A DNA stretch of 64,000 nucleotides. It comes from Dechloromonas denitrificans (GTDB lineage: Bacteria > Pseudomonadota > Gammaproteobacteria > Burkholderiales > Rhodocyclaceae). A model generated the notes under the pieces. The model was not told the origin of the DNA, made no database searches, and was given only the letters and a program-made list of their open reading frames with translations. Within the stretch, counting starts at the first letter, position 1; each line of letters begins with the position of its first letter. Below, piece by piece: positions 56,724-64,000 of this stretch. Made by a program: the position numbers and the translations under genes. The stretch spans positions 1,178,001-1,242,000 of the forward strand of contig NZ_CP075185.1 of assembly GCF_020510685.1 (NCBI RefSeq), in the 5' to 3' direction.

Positions 56724-58901
56724 ATGGTGGAGGATATGAGCAGCCTGGCTGAGGCAGGCAATTCCGGGGTGCGGGAGGATGTTTTGCACCATGACCCACT
56801 GCTTGACTGCCTGGTCGAACTCACCCGCATCCATGGCCGGCCAAGCACCCGCGCCGCGCTGGTCGCCGGACTGCCCCTCGAAAAAGGCGCGCTGACCCCG
56901 TCGTTGTTTGGTCGGGCGGCCAGTCGGGCCGGTCTTTCCGCCAAACTGGTCAGGCGTGCGCTCGATCGGATCGACGCGGTGCTGCTGCCCGCCATTCTGC
57001 TGCTCAAGGGCGAAGAGGCCTGCGTCCTGCTCGGTTGGGACGAATCGGGCGAAAACGCCCGGCTTCTTTTCCCGGAAACCGGGCAGGGTTCCGTCCTGTT
57101 GTCGCGTGCGGCGCTGGCTAGCCGTTACACCGGGGTCGCGATTTTTTCCCGGCCGCATTTCCGTTTCGACAAACGGACGCCGCAGGTCGGCGAGATCAAG
57201 CTCCGCCATTGGTTCTGGGGCGCCTTGTCCGACCAGTGGCAGGTTTACCGTGATGTCCTCGGGGCCGCCCTGCTGATCAATGTCATGGCCCTGGCCATGC
57301 CGCTGTTCACGATGAATGTGTACGACCGGGTCATTCCGAATCGCGCCCTCGAGACGCTGTGGGTGCTCGGCCTCGGGGTCGTGCTGCTGATCGGCATCGA
57401 CATGATGCTGCGTTCCTTGCGCGGCTATTTCATCGATCTGGCCAGTGCGCGCATCGACATGCAACTGTCGGCGACGATCATGGAACGGGTGCTGGGCGTC
57501 CGCATGGAGTCGCGGCCGGCGGCGGTCGGGGCGTTCGCCGCCAATCTGCGCTCTTTCGAATCGGTGCGCGATTTCATCACCTCGGCTTCGGTCACCGCCT
57601 TTATCGACCTGCCGTTTGCCTTTCTCTTCGTCTTCGTCATTGCCATCATCGCCTGGCAACTGGTCATCCCAGTCTTGCTCGCCATCGTCGCCGTGGCGAT
57701 CTACGCCTATATCCTGCAGCACAAGATGCACGAACTGTCAGAAACGACCTATCGGGCGGGCGCCCTGCGCAATGCGACGCTGATCGAGAGTCTGACCGCG
57801 CTGGAAACGATCAAGACCCAGGGCGCGGAAAGCGTGATGCAGTCGAAGTGGGAAAAATCGGTGGCTTTCGTTTCCCGGGTCAATAACCAGATGCGTTTTC
57901 TGTCGGCTGCCGCGACCAACGGTGCCATGGAAATCCAGCAACTGGTCAATGTCGTGGTGGTCATTGCGGGGGTGTACCTGATCGGCGACGGCCGGCTCAG
58001 CATGGGCGGCCTGATCGCCTGCACCATGCTGACCTCGCGGGCGGTTGCCCCGCTTGGCCAGATGGTCGGTCTGCTGATGCAGTATCACAACGCCAAGGTG
58101 TCTCTGGCCTCGCTGGAACAGGTGATGACCAGGCCGGTCGAGCGGCCAGCCGATGCGGCTTTTGTCCATCGCCCCGAGCTGAAGGGCAATATCGAATTTC
58201 GCGACGTCGAGTTTTCTTACCCGAACTGTTCGGTGACGGCGCTCAAAGGTTTCAGCTGCAAGATCGCGGCCGGCGAGAAAGTGGTCGTGATCGGCCGCAT
58301 CGGCTCCGGCAAGACCACGCTGCAGAAGCTGCTGCTCGGCCTCTATCAGCCAACCGGCGGGGCGGTGACGATCGACGGCGTCGATCTGCGCCAGCTGGAT
58401 CCGGCCGATCTGCGGCGCAATATCGGCTACGTCGCCCAGGATGTCACGCTGTTTTACGGGACCTTGCGCGACAATATCGCGATTGGTGCCCCCTATGCCG
58501 ACGATGCGACCATCCTCGCCGCGGCCGAAGCGGCCGGCCTGAGCGACTTCGTCAATCGCCATCCGGATGGCTTCGAGATGATGATCGGCGAACGCGGCGA
58601 ATCGCTGTCCGGTGGCCAGCGCCAGGGCGTCGCAATTGCTCGCGCGCTGCTGATGGATCCGCCGATCTTGCTGCTCGACGAACCGACCAGCGCGATGGAT
58701 TTCTCGTCCGAACAACAGTTCAAGCAGCGCCTCAAGGCGACTGCCGCCCACAAAACCGTGCTCATCGTCACGCACCGGAACAGCCTGCTCGATCTGTCCA
58801 GTCGCGTGATCGTCGTGGACGATGGCCGCATCGTTGCTGACGGTCCGCGCGATCAGGTCATCCAGGCCCTGCAGAGCGGCCGGGTCGGGAGGGCATCATG
58901 A
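56724..58901 (+). CDS. Type I secretion ABC transporter, LapB type
   Basis: A 725-aa inner-membrane exporter for a large adhesin. The N-terminal C39-like domain (about 20-145) lacks the catalytic cysteine-histidine arrangement, so it docks rather than cleaves the substrate. A six-helix domain follows (about 170-460). The ATPase has GRIGSGKTT at about 524 and LSGGQ at 628-632, then LLLLDEPTSAMD. The substrate is almost certainly the repeat adhesin two genes downstream. Overlaps the membrane fusion gene by 4 bases. Confidence 0.93.
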   Translation: MVEDMSSLAEAGNSGVREDVLHHDPLLDCLVELTRIHGRPSTRAALVAGLPLEKGALTPSLFGRAASRAGLSAKLVRRALDRIDAVLLPAILLLKGEEACVLLGWDESGENARLLFPETGQGSVLLSRAALASRYTGVAIFSRPHFRFDKRTPQVGEIKLRHWFWGALSDQWQVYRDVLGAALLINVMALAMPLFTMNVYDRVIPNRALETLWVLGLGVVLLIGIDMMLRSLRGYFIDLASARIDMQLSATIMERVLGVRMESRPAAVGAFAANLRSFESVRDFITSASVTAFIDLPFAFLFVFVIAIIAWQLVIPVLLAIVAVAIYAYILQHKMHELSETTYRAGALRNATLIESLTALETIKTQGAESVMQSKWEKSVAFVSRVNNQMRFLSAAATNGAMEIQQLVNVVVVIAGVYLIGDGRLSMGGLIACTMLTSRAVAPLGQMVGLLMQYHNAKVSLASLEQVMTRPVERPADAAFVHRPELKGNIEFRDVEFSYPNCSVTALKGFSCKIAAGEKVVVIGRIGSGKTTLQKLLLGLYQPTGGAVTIDGVDLRQLDPADLRRNIGYVAQDVTLFYGTLRDNIAIGAPYADDATILAAAEAAGLSDFVNRHPDGFEMMIGERGESLSGGQRQGVAIARALLMDPPILLLDEPTSAMDFSSEQQFKQRLKATAAHKTVLIVTHRNSLLDLSSRVIVVDDGRIVADGPRDQVIQALQSGRVGRAS

Positions 58902-60313
58902 GTCGCCTGAAATCGATGCTGGCGGCCGTGCATGGCTGGCTGGAGCGGGTCGCCGAAAGGAATGCGCCGCGGGTCGAGCGGATTCTCGGGCGTTTGCCGA
59001 GCCGGGAAGAAATCGAAGTGGTCGATTTCGCCACCGACGCCGATCTGGCCATGCTGCGCCAGGAGCCGTTGCGGGCCCGCGTGTTGTTGCGCTCGATCGG
59101 TATCGTCTTCGCGATCTTCGTGCTCTGGGCCGCCGTGGCGCAGCTCGACGAGGTGACGCGCGGCGAAGGCAAGGTGATTCCGTCGCGCCAGTTGCAGGTG
59201 CTGCAGAGCATCGATGGCGGCCTGGTTTCGGAAATTCTCGTGCGCGAAGGCGATATCGTTCAGGCCAACCAGTTGCTGATCAAAATCGATGAAACGCGCT
59301 TTGCCTCCTCGGTCAAGGAAAACCAGTCGCAATCCCTCGGCCTGATGGCCCGGGCGGCCCGCCTGAAGGCCTTGTCCGACGGCAAGGCCTTCATTCCGCC
59401 GGCCGAGGTCGCCAAGGGGGCTCCGGAAATTGTCCAGCAGGAACTGCAGCTTTACGAGGCCAAGCGGGACGAAATGAATGCCGCGGTTTCCATTGCCCGC
59501 CAGCAGCTCGCCCAGCGCCAGCAGGAACTGAACGAGGCGCAGGCCAGGCGGGCCCAGGCGGCCCAAGGCTACGACCTGACTTCCCGGGAATTGACGGTGA
59601 CCCGGCCCTTGATCAATTCCGGCGCCGTCTCGGAAGTCGAACTGTTGCGGCTCGAGCGCGACGTCTCCCGTTACCGGGGCGAGCGTGACATGGCTTCGGC
59701 GCAGATAACCCGCGTCCAGGCGGCGATCAACGAGGCGCATCGCAAGATCGAAGAGGTCGAGCTGAGCTTCCGCAACGACGCCGGCAAGGAGCTTTCGGAA
59801 ACGGTGGCCAAGCTGAACAGCCTGACCGAGGGCGGCGTTGCACTGTCCGACCGGGTCAAGCAGTCGTCGATCCGTTCGCCGGTCAAGGGCACGGTCAAGC
59901 GTCTGCTGGTCAATACCGTTGGCGGGGTGGTGCAGCCTGGCAAGGACATGATCGAGATCGTGCCGCTGGAGGATGCCTTGTTGCTGGAAGCGCGCGTTCA
60001 GCCGCGCGACATCGCCTTCCTGCGTCCGGGCCAGCCGGCCATGGTCAAATTCACCGCCTACGATTTCTCGATCTACGGCGGGCTGGAGGGCACGCTCGAG
60101 CATATCGGCGCTGATACCGTCACCGACGACAAGGGCAATGCCTTTTACACAGTTCGGGTCAGAACCAACCGGCCCGGCTTTGGCGACGCCAATCTGCCGA
60201 TCATTCCCGGGATGATCGCCGAAGTCGATATCCTGACCGGCAAGAAAAGCGTCCTGGCCTATCTGTTGAAACCGGTACTGCGCGCCAAGAGCGTCGCCAT
60301 GACGGAGCGCTGA
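58898..60313 (+). CDS. Type I secretion membrane fusion protein, HlyD/LapC type
   Basis: A 471-aa protein with one membrane helix at about 65-85, a lipoyl-like barrel half (GKVIPSRQLQVLQSIDGGLVSEILVREGD), a long coiled-coil region (about 180-330) and the returning half (SIRSPVKGTVKRLLVNTVGGVVQPG). It bridges the ABC transporter and a TolC-type outer-membrane channel. No channel gene is seen in this operon within the window. Stop overlaps the LuxR-type gene (ATG 60313). Confidence 0.93.
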   Translation: MSRLKSMLAAVHGWLERVAERNAPRVERILGRLPSREEIEVVDFATDADLAMLRQEPLRARVLLRSIGIVFAIFVLWAAVAQLDEVTRGEGKVIPSRQLQVLQSIDGGLVSEILVREGDIVQANQLLIKIDETRFASSVKENQSQSLGLMARAARLKALSDGKAFIPPAEVAKGAPEIVQQELQLYEAKRDEMNAAVSIARQQLAQRQQELNEAQARRAQAAQGYDLTSRELTVTRPLINSGAVSEVELLRLERDVSRYRGERDMASAQITRVQAAINEAHRKIEEVELSFRNDAGKELSETVAKLNSLTEGGVALSDRVKQSSIRSPVKGTVKRLLVNTVGGVVQPGKDMIEIVPLEDALLLEARVQPRDIAFLRPGQPAMVKFTAYDFSIYGGLEGTLEHIGADTVTDDKGNAFYTVRVRTNRPGFGDANLPIIPGMIAEVDILTGKKSVLAYLLKPVLRAKSVAMTER

Positions 60314-60921
60314 TGCAGCACTGGATATGCGATAGCGGCACGCGGCCGGTTGCCACCTGGCTGGAGGCAATGCCGGCCGCCCAATTGCTGGCGCGCGCCG
60401 AGGTGCACGGCATTCCGGCCAGCCAGCCGGGCATCCTGTGGTTTCGTCTGCGGGCCGGCGAAATGATCGGCACCGTATTGCCCAGGCTTGGCCTGGCCGA
60501 GCGACAGCATCTGGTACTGCTTTGCGACGAGCCGGATGAGGGTGTGGTGATGCAGGCCTTGAGCGCCGGCGCGGCGGGTTGTTGCAACACCCACGCGGCG
60601 CCCGAGGTGCTGAAGCAGGTTGCCCTCGTCGTCGGCAATGGCGGGCTGTGGATCGGGCAGTCGCTGTTGCAGCGGCTGGTCGGCAGTACCGCCCGTCTCC
60701 TCGGTCAGCGCGCCGGCGACGCCAGAAATGACGACTGGGCAGCGTTGCTTTCCGAGCGCGAAACCCAGGTTGCGCAACAGGTTGCCGGCGGGGCCAGCAA
60801 CAAGGAAATCGCCAGCCAGCTGTCGATCTCGGAAAGAACGGTCAAGGCGCATTTGACCTCGATTTTCGAAAAACTCGGTCTGCGCGATCGTCTCCAGCTT
60901 TCGCTGAAAATAAACAGCTGA
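60313..60921 (+). CDS. LuxR-family regulator with degenerate receiver domain
   Basis: A 202-aa protein. The C-terminal GerE/LuxR helix-turn-helix (about 138-200) is intact: LSERETQVAQQVAGGASNKEIASQLSISERTVKAHL. The N-terminal part (about 1-115) has receiver-like fold features (VLLCDEPDEG and ALSAGAAGCCNTHAAPEVLKQV) but no visible phospho-acceptor aspartate or acidic pocket, so it is probably not controlled by phosphorylation. Within the secretion operon and directly before the adhesin, it likely regulates one or both. Confidence 0.87.
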   Translation: MQHWICDSGTRPVATWLEAMPAAQLLARAEVHGIPASQPGILWFRLRAGEMIGTVLPRLGLAERQHLVLLCDEPDEGVVMQALSAGAAGCCNTHAAPEVLKQVALVVGNGGLWIGQSLLQRLVGSTARLLGQRAGDARNDDWAALLSERETQVAQQVAGGASNKEIASQLSISERTVKAHLTSIFEKLGLRDRLQLSLKINS

Positions 60922-60934
60922 GCATGGCTGGCCG

Positions 60935-60952
60935 GCGTGAGGTATTTCACGC
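60935..60952 (+). promoter_or_regulatory. Inverted repeat upstream of the adhesin gene
   Basis: GCGTGA (60935-60940) and TCACGC (60947-60952) form a perfect 6-bp inverted repeat with a 6-base spacer, in the 121-base gap before the adhesin ATG. It is a candidate operator, perhaps for the LuxR-type protein encoded just upstream. No clear promoter boxes were assigned. Confidence 0.35.
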
Positions 60953-61042
60953 TGCCGTGGAGAACTGTACTTTGGTGCAATAGCCCTCCAGTCCCGGGCT
61001 CCGTACACTGGCCGAATCGCTAACAGTGTCCGGAGTATCACC

Positions 61043-64000
61043 ATGCCTCAAGCCCAAATCGTTGCCACCGTCGCTTCTATTTCCGGTGCGGCATTCGCCC
61101 GCGACCAGGATGGCAAGATGCGGCGCCTCAAGGCGGGGGATGCGATACGCGAAGGCGAAGCAGTGGTCGCGGCGGATGGTGGCGAAGTAACGCTGTTGCT
61201 GGCCGATGGCCGCCAGATGATCGTCGCGCCGGGCGAAACGGTCAGCCTCGACGCCGAAGTCGTGGCGCTGGAAAAACCGGATGCTTTCGATAGCGCCGTG
61301 GTCAACGATCAAAAAGGCTTCGAGAAAATTACCAAGGCCCTGACCACCGGCGGCGATCTCGATGCCTTGCTGGAAGATCCGGCAGCCGGGGCGGCTGGCC
61401 CGGGCGGCAACGAAGGTCACACCTTCGTCGAATTCCTGCGCGTCGTCGAAGCGGTCGATCCGCTGGCTTTCCAGTTTGGCACGCCGCAGGGCCGTACCGT
61501 CGAGACTTTCGATGGTGGCGCATTGATTCCGACAGGGGGAACCGTTGATGTGGCCGGTACCCCTGGAACTCCTGGAACTCCGAGCGTCGTGGTGAACATC
61601 GTCGACCCCACCCTCAACGTCGCCGACAACGTCTCCACCGTCACCTTCACCTTCAGCGAAGTGCCCTTCGGCTTCACGGCCATCGACATCATCGCCAGCG
61701 GCGGCACGGTCAGCGGCCTGACCGCCACGGCCGACCCGAAAGTGTTCACCGCCACCTTCACGGCGGACCCCGGCTACACCGGCGTGGGCAGCGTCTCGGT
61801 CGGCGCCGGCAGCTACAGCAACGCGCTCGGCAACCCGGGCACGGCAGGTAGCGACACGGTCGGCATCGACACCGCCGCGCCGGTCGCCAGCATCACGCTC
61901 GACCCGAACATCACGGCCGACGACATCATCAGTGCCGCCGAAGCCGGCCAGACCATCGCCATCACCGGCACGGTCGGCGGCGACGTCCAGGTCGGCGACA
62001 CCGTCACCCTGACGATCAACGGCACGGCCTACACCGGCCCGGTGCTGGCCGGCCACACCTTCAGCATCGACGTCCCGGGCAGTGCCCTGGCCGCCGATCC
62101 GGACCGCACCATCGACGCCAGCGTGACGACCACCGATGCCGGCGGCAACAGCGCCACCGGCGTCGACACCGAAGGCTACAGCGTCGCCACCGGCAGCCCG
62201 AGCGTCGTGGTGAACATCGTCGACCCCGCCCTCAACGTCGCCGACAACGTCTCCACCGTCACCTTCACCTTCAGCGAAGTGCCCTTCGGCTTCACGGCCA
62301 TCGACATCATCGCCAGCGGTGGCACGGTCAGCGGCCTGACCGCCACGGCCGACCCCAAGGTGTTCACCGCCACCTTTACGGCGGACCCCGGCTACACCGG
62401 CGTGGGCAGCGTCTCGGTCGGCGCCGGCAGCTACAGCAACGCGCTCGGCAACCCGGGCACGGCAGGCAGCGACACGGTCGGCATCGACACCGCCGCGCCG
62501 GTCGCCAGCATCACGCTCGACCCGAACATCACGGCCGACGACATCATCAGTGCCGCCGAAGCCGGCCAGACCATCGCCATCACCGGCACGGTCGGCGGCG
62601 ACGTCCAGGTCGGCGACACCGTCACCCTGACGATCAACGGCACGGCCTACACCGGCCCGGTGCTGACCGGCCACACCTTCAGCATCGACGTCCCGGGCAG
62701 TGCCCTGGCCGCCGATCCGGACCGCACCATCGACGCCAGCGTGACGACCACCGATGCCGGCGGCAACAGCGCCACCGGCGTCGACACCGAAGGCTACAGC
62801 GTCGCCACCGGCAGCCCGAGCGTCGTGGTGAACATCGTCGACCCCGCCCTCAACGTCGCCGACAACGTCTCCACCGTCACCTTCACCTTCAGCGAAGTGC
62901 CCTTCGGCTTCACGGCCATCGACATCATCGCCAGCGGTGGCACGGTCAGCGGCCTGACCGCCACGGCCGACCCCAAGGTGTTCACCGCCACCTTTACGGC
63001 GGACCCCGGCTACACCGGCGTGGGCAGCGTCTCGGTCGGCGCCGGCAGCTACAGCAACGCGCTCGGCAACCCGGGCACGGCAGGCAGCGACACGGTCGGC
63101 ATCGACACCGCCGCGCCGGTCGCCAGCATCACGCTCGACCCGAACATCACGGCCGACGACATCATCAGTGCCGCCGAAGCCGGCCAGACCATCGCCATCA
63201 CCGGCACGGTCGGCGGCGACGTCCAGGTCGGCGACACCGTCACCCTGACGATCAACGGCACGGCCTACACCGGCCCGGTGCTGGCCGGCCACACCTTCAG
63301 CATCGACGTCCCGGGCAGTGCCCTGGCCGCCGATCCGGACCGCACCATCGACGCCAGCGTGACGACCACCGATGCCGGCGGCAACAGCGCCACCGGCGTC
63401 GACACCGAAGGCTACAGCGTCGCCACCGGCAGCCCGAGCGTCGTGGTGAACATCGTCGACCCCGCCCTCAACGTCGCCGACAACGTCTCCACCGTCACCT
63501 TCACCTTCAGCGAAGTGCCCTTCGGCTTCACGGCCATCGACATCATCGCCAGCGGTGGCACGGTCAGCGGCCTGACCGCCACGGCCGACCCGAAAGTGTT
63601 CACCGCCACCTTTACGGCGGACCCCGGCTACACCGGCGTGGGCAGCGTCTCGGTCGGCACCGGCAGCTACAGCAACGCGCTCGGCAACCCGGGCACGGCA
63701 GGCAGCGACACGGTCGGCATCGACACCGCCGCGCCGGTCGCCAGCATCACGCTCGACCCGAACATCACGGCCGACGACATCATCAGTGCCGCCGAAGCCG
63801 GCCAGACCATCGCCATCACCGGCACGGTCGGCGGCGACGTCCAGGTCGGCGACACCGTCACCCTGACGATCAACGGCACGGCCTACACCGGCCCGGTGCT
63901 GACCGGCCACACCTTCAGCATCGACGTCCCGGGCAGTGCCCTGGCCGCCGATCCGGACCGCACCATCGACGCCAGCGTGACGACCACCGATGCCGGCGGC
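61043..64000 (+). CDS. Giant LapA-like repeat adhesin (5' part; continues beyond the window)
   Basis: At least 986 aa with no stop in the window. Residues 1-110 resemble the retention module of LapA-type adhesins, followed by PAAG at 113-116 and GAAG at 116-119, matching the di-alanine site cut by the periplasmic protease LapG. From about residue 181 on, a 206-aa unit with two Ig-like halves (VVVNIVDP... and VASITLDPNITADD...) repeats almost identically. CGGAG lies ahead of ATG 61043. Secreted by the transporter encoded upstream, it would hold cells to surfaces in a c-di-GMP-dependent way; this is family inference. Confidence 0.9.
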   Translation, partial: MPQAQIVATVASISGAAFARDQDGKMRRLKAGDAIREGEAVVAADGGEVTLLLADGRQMIVAPGETVSLDAEVVALEKPDAFDSAVVNDQKGFEKITKALTTGGDLDALLEDPAAGAAGPGGNEGHTFVEFLRVVEAVDPLAFQFGTPQGRTVETFDGGALIPTGGTVDVAGTPGTPGTPSVVVNIVDPTLNVADNVSTVTFTFSEVPFGFTAIDIIASGGTVSGLTATADPKVFTATFTADPGYTGVGSVSVGAGSYSNALGNPGTAGSDTVGIDTAAPVASITLDPNITADDIISAAEAGQTIAITGTVGGDVQVGDTVTLTINGTAYTGPVLAGHTFSIDVPGSALAADPDRTIDASVTTTDAGGNSATGVDTEGYSVATGSPSVVVNIVDPALNVADNVSTVTFTFSEVPFGFTAIDIIASGGTVSGLTATADPKVFTATFTADPGYTGVGSVSVGAGSYSNALGNPGTAGSDTVGIDTAAPVASITLDPNITADDIISAAEAGQTIAITGTVGGDVQVGDTVTLTINGTAYTGPVLTGHTFSIDVPGSALAADPDRTIDASVTTTDAGGNSATGVDTEGYSVATGSPSVVVNIVDPALNVADNVSTVTFTFSEVPFGFTAIDIIASGGTVSGLTATADPKVFTATFTADPGYTGVGSVSVGAGSYSNALGNPGTAGSDTVGIDTAAPVASITLDPNITADDIISAAEAGQTIAITGTVGGDVQVGDTVTLTINGTAYTGPVLAGHTFSIDVPGSALAADPDRTIDASVTTTDAGGNSATGVDTEGYSVATGSPSVVVNIVDPALNVADNVSTVTFTFSEVPFGFTAIDIIASGGTVSGLTATADPKVFTATFTADPGYTGVGSVSVGTGSYSNALGNPGTAGSDTVGIDTAAPVASITLDPNITADDIISAAEAGQTIAITGTVGGDVQVGDTVTLTINGTAYTGPVLTGHTFSIDVPGSALAADPDRTIDASVTTTDAGG
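61583..64000 (+). repeat. Tandem 618-bp repeats within the adhesin gene
   Basis: Repeat units begin at 61583, 62201, 62819 and 63437, each exactly 618 bases (206 codons), and the fourth is cut by the window end. Copies differ by only a few bases, for example CCGAAAGTG in copies 1 and 4 against CCCAAGGTG in 2 and 3, and CTGGCC in copies 1 and 3 against CTGACC in 2 and 4. The near-identity indicates recent expansion or gene conversion. Confidence 0.95.

Noticed and set aside
60947..63910. A 987-codon minus-strand open frame across the adhesin gene
   Set aside because: It is the antisense of the tandem repeats; high GC and identical repeats keep it open. The plus-strand frame has a start, ribosome site, retention module and Ig-like domains.
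61583..64000. CRISPR array from the regularly spaced repeats at the right end
   Set aside because: The repeat unit is 618 bases, coding and contiguous without spacers. No CRISPR-type repeat was seen anywhere in the window.

Overview
The window is a GC-rich bacterial chromosome segment. I infer a denitrifying betaproteobacterium, probably of the Rhodocyclales (Dechloromonas/Azonexus-like). The reasons are a cytochrome cd1 nir locus with heme d1 biosynthesis genes, a paired cyanophycin synthetase operon, a PPi-dependent phosphofructokinase next to a proton-pumping pyrophosphatase, a cytochrome c' plus cytochrome b561 pair, and general betaproteobacterial gene order. The species is an inference; no rRNA gene is present.

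Layout. 1-12 kb is housekeeping: mnmA, an HD-GYP protein, a GST-like protein, purB with two small trailing genes, cytochrome c' and cytochrome b561, then on the minus strand queA-tgt-yajC-secD-secF. 12-20 kb holds a czcCBA-type metal efflux operon that ends in an exported START-like protein and lies divergent from its own two-component system. 20-23 kb has a YeeE/YedE pair, a FadL-family porin, an empty stretch, tRNA-Leu(CAA) and a Rap1a/Tai-like protein.

23.3-41.4 kb is the nitrite reduction locus. nirE lies divergent from nirS, a diheme-type EB_dh cytochrome, a cupredoxin, nirC, nirF, a fused nirDL, nirG and nirH; nirJ and nirN are 8 kb further on. Between the two halves sits an oppositely oriented four-gene cyanophycin operon (ABC exporter, DUF1854, two CphA). 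Each nir half is preceded by an FNR/DNR-type box (24257-24270 and 38588-38601), so one anaerobic or NO-responsive regulator probably drives both.

41.4-43.1 kb is a two-cassette integron remnant without an integrase. Two AT-richer orphan genes are each followed by a 66-bp attC site and begin inside the preceding core site. This is the clearest accessory DNA and the best place for unknown function.

43.4-56.6 kb returns to core functions: L,D-transpeptidase, an SpmA-SpmB fusion, tRNA-Leu(GAG), an RluE-type pseudouridine synthase, DUF192, ubiC, sodB, xseA, exbB-exbD-lpxK-Trm112-kdsB, adk, PPi-dependent phosphofructokinase and hppA. 56.7-64 kb is a type I secretion operon (ABC transporter, membrane fusion protein, LuxR-type regulator) followed by the start of a giant LapA-like adhesin. 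It carries an N-terminal retention module and nearly identical 618-bp tandem repeats that run off the window end.
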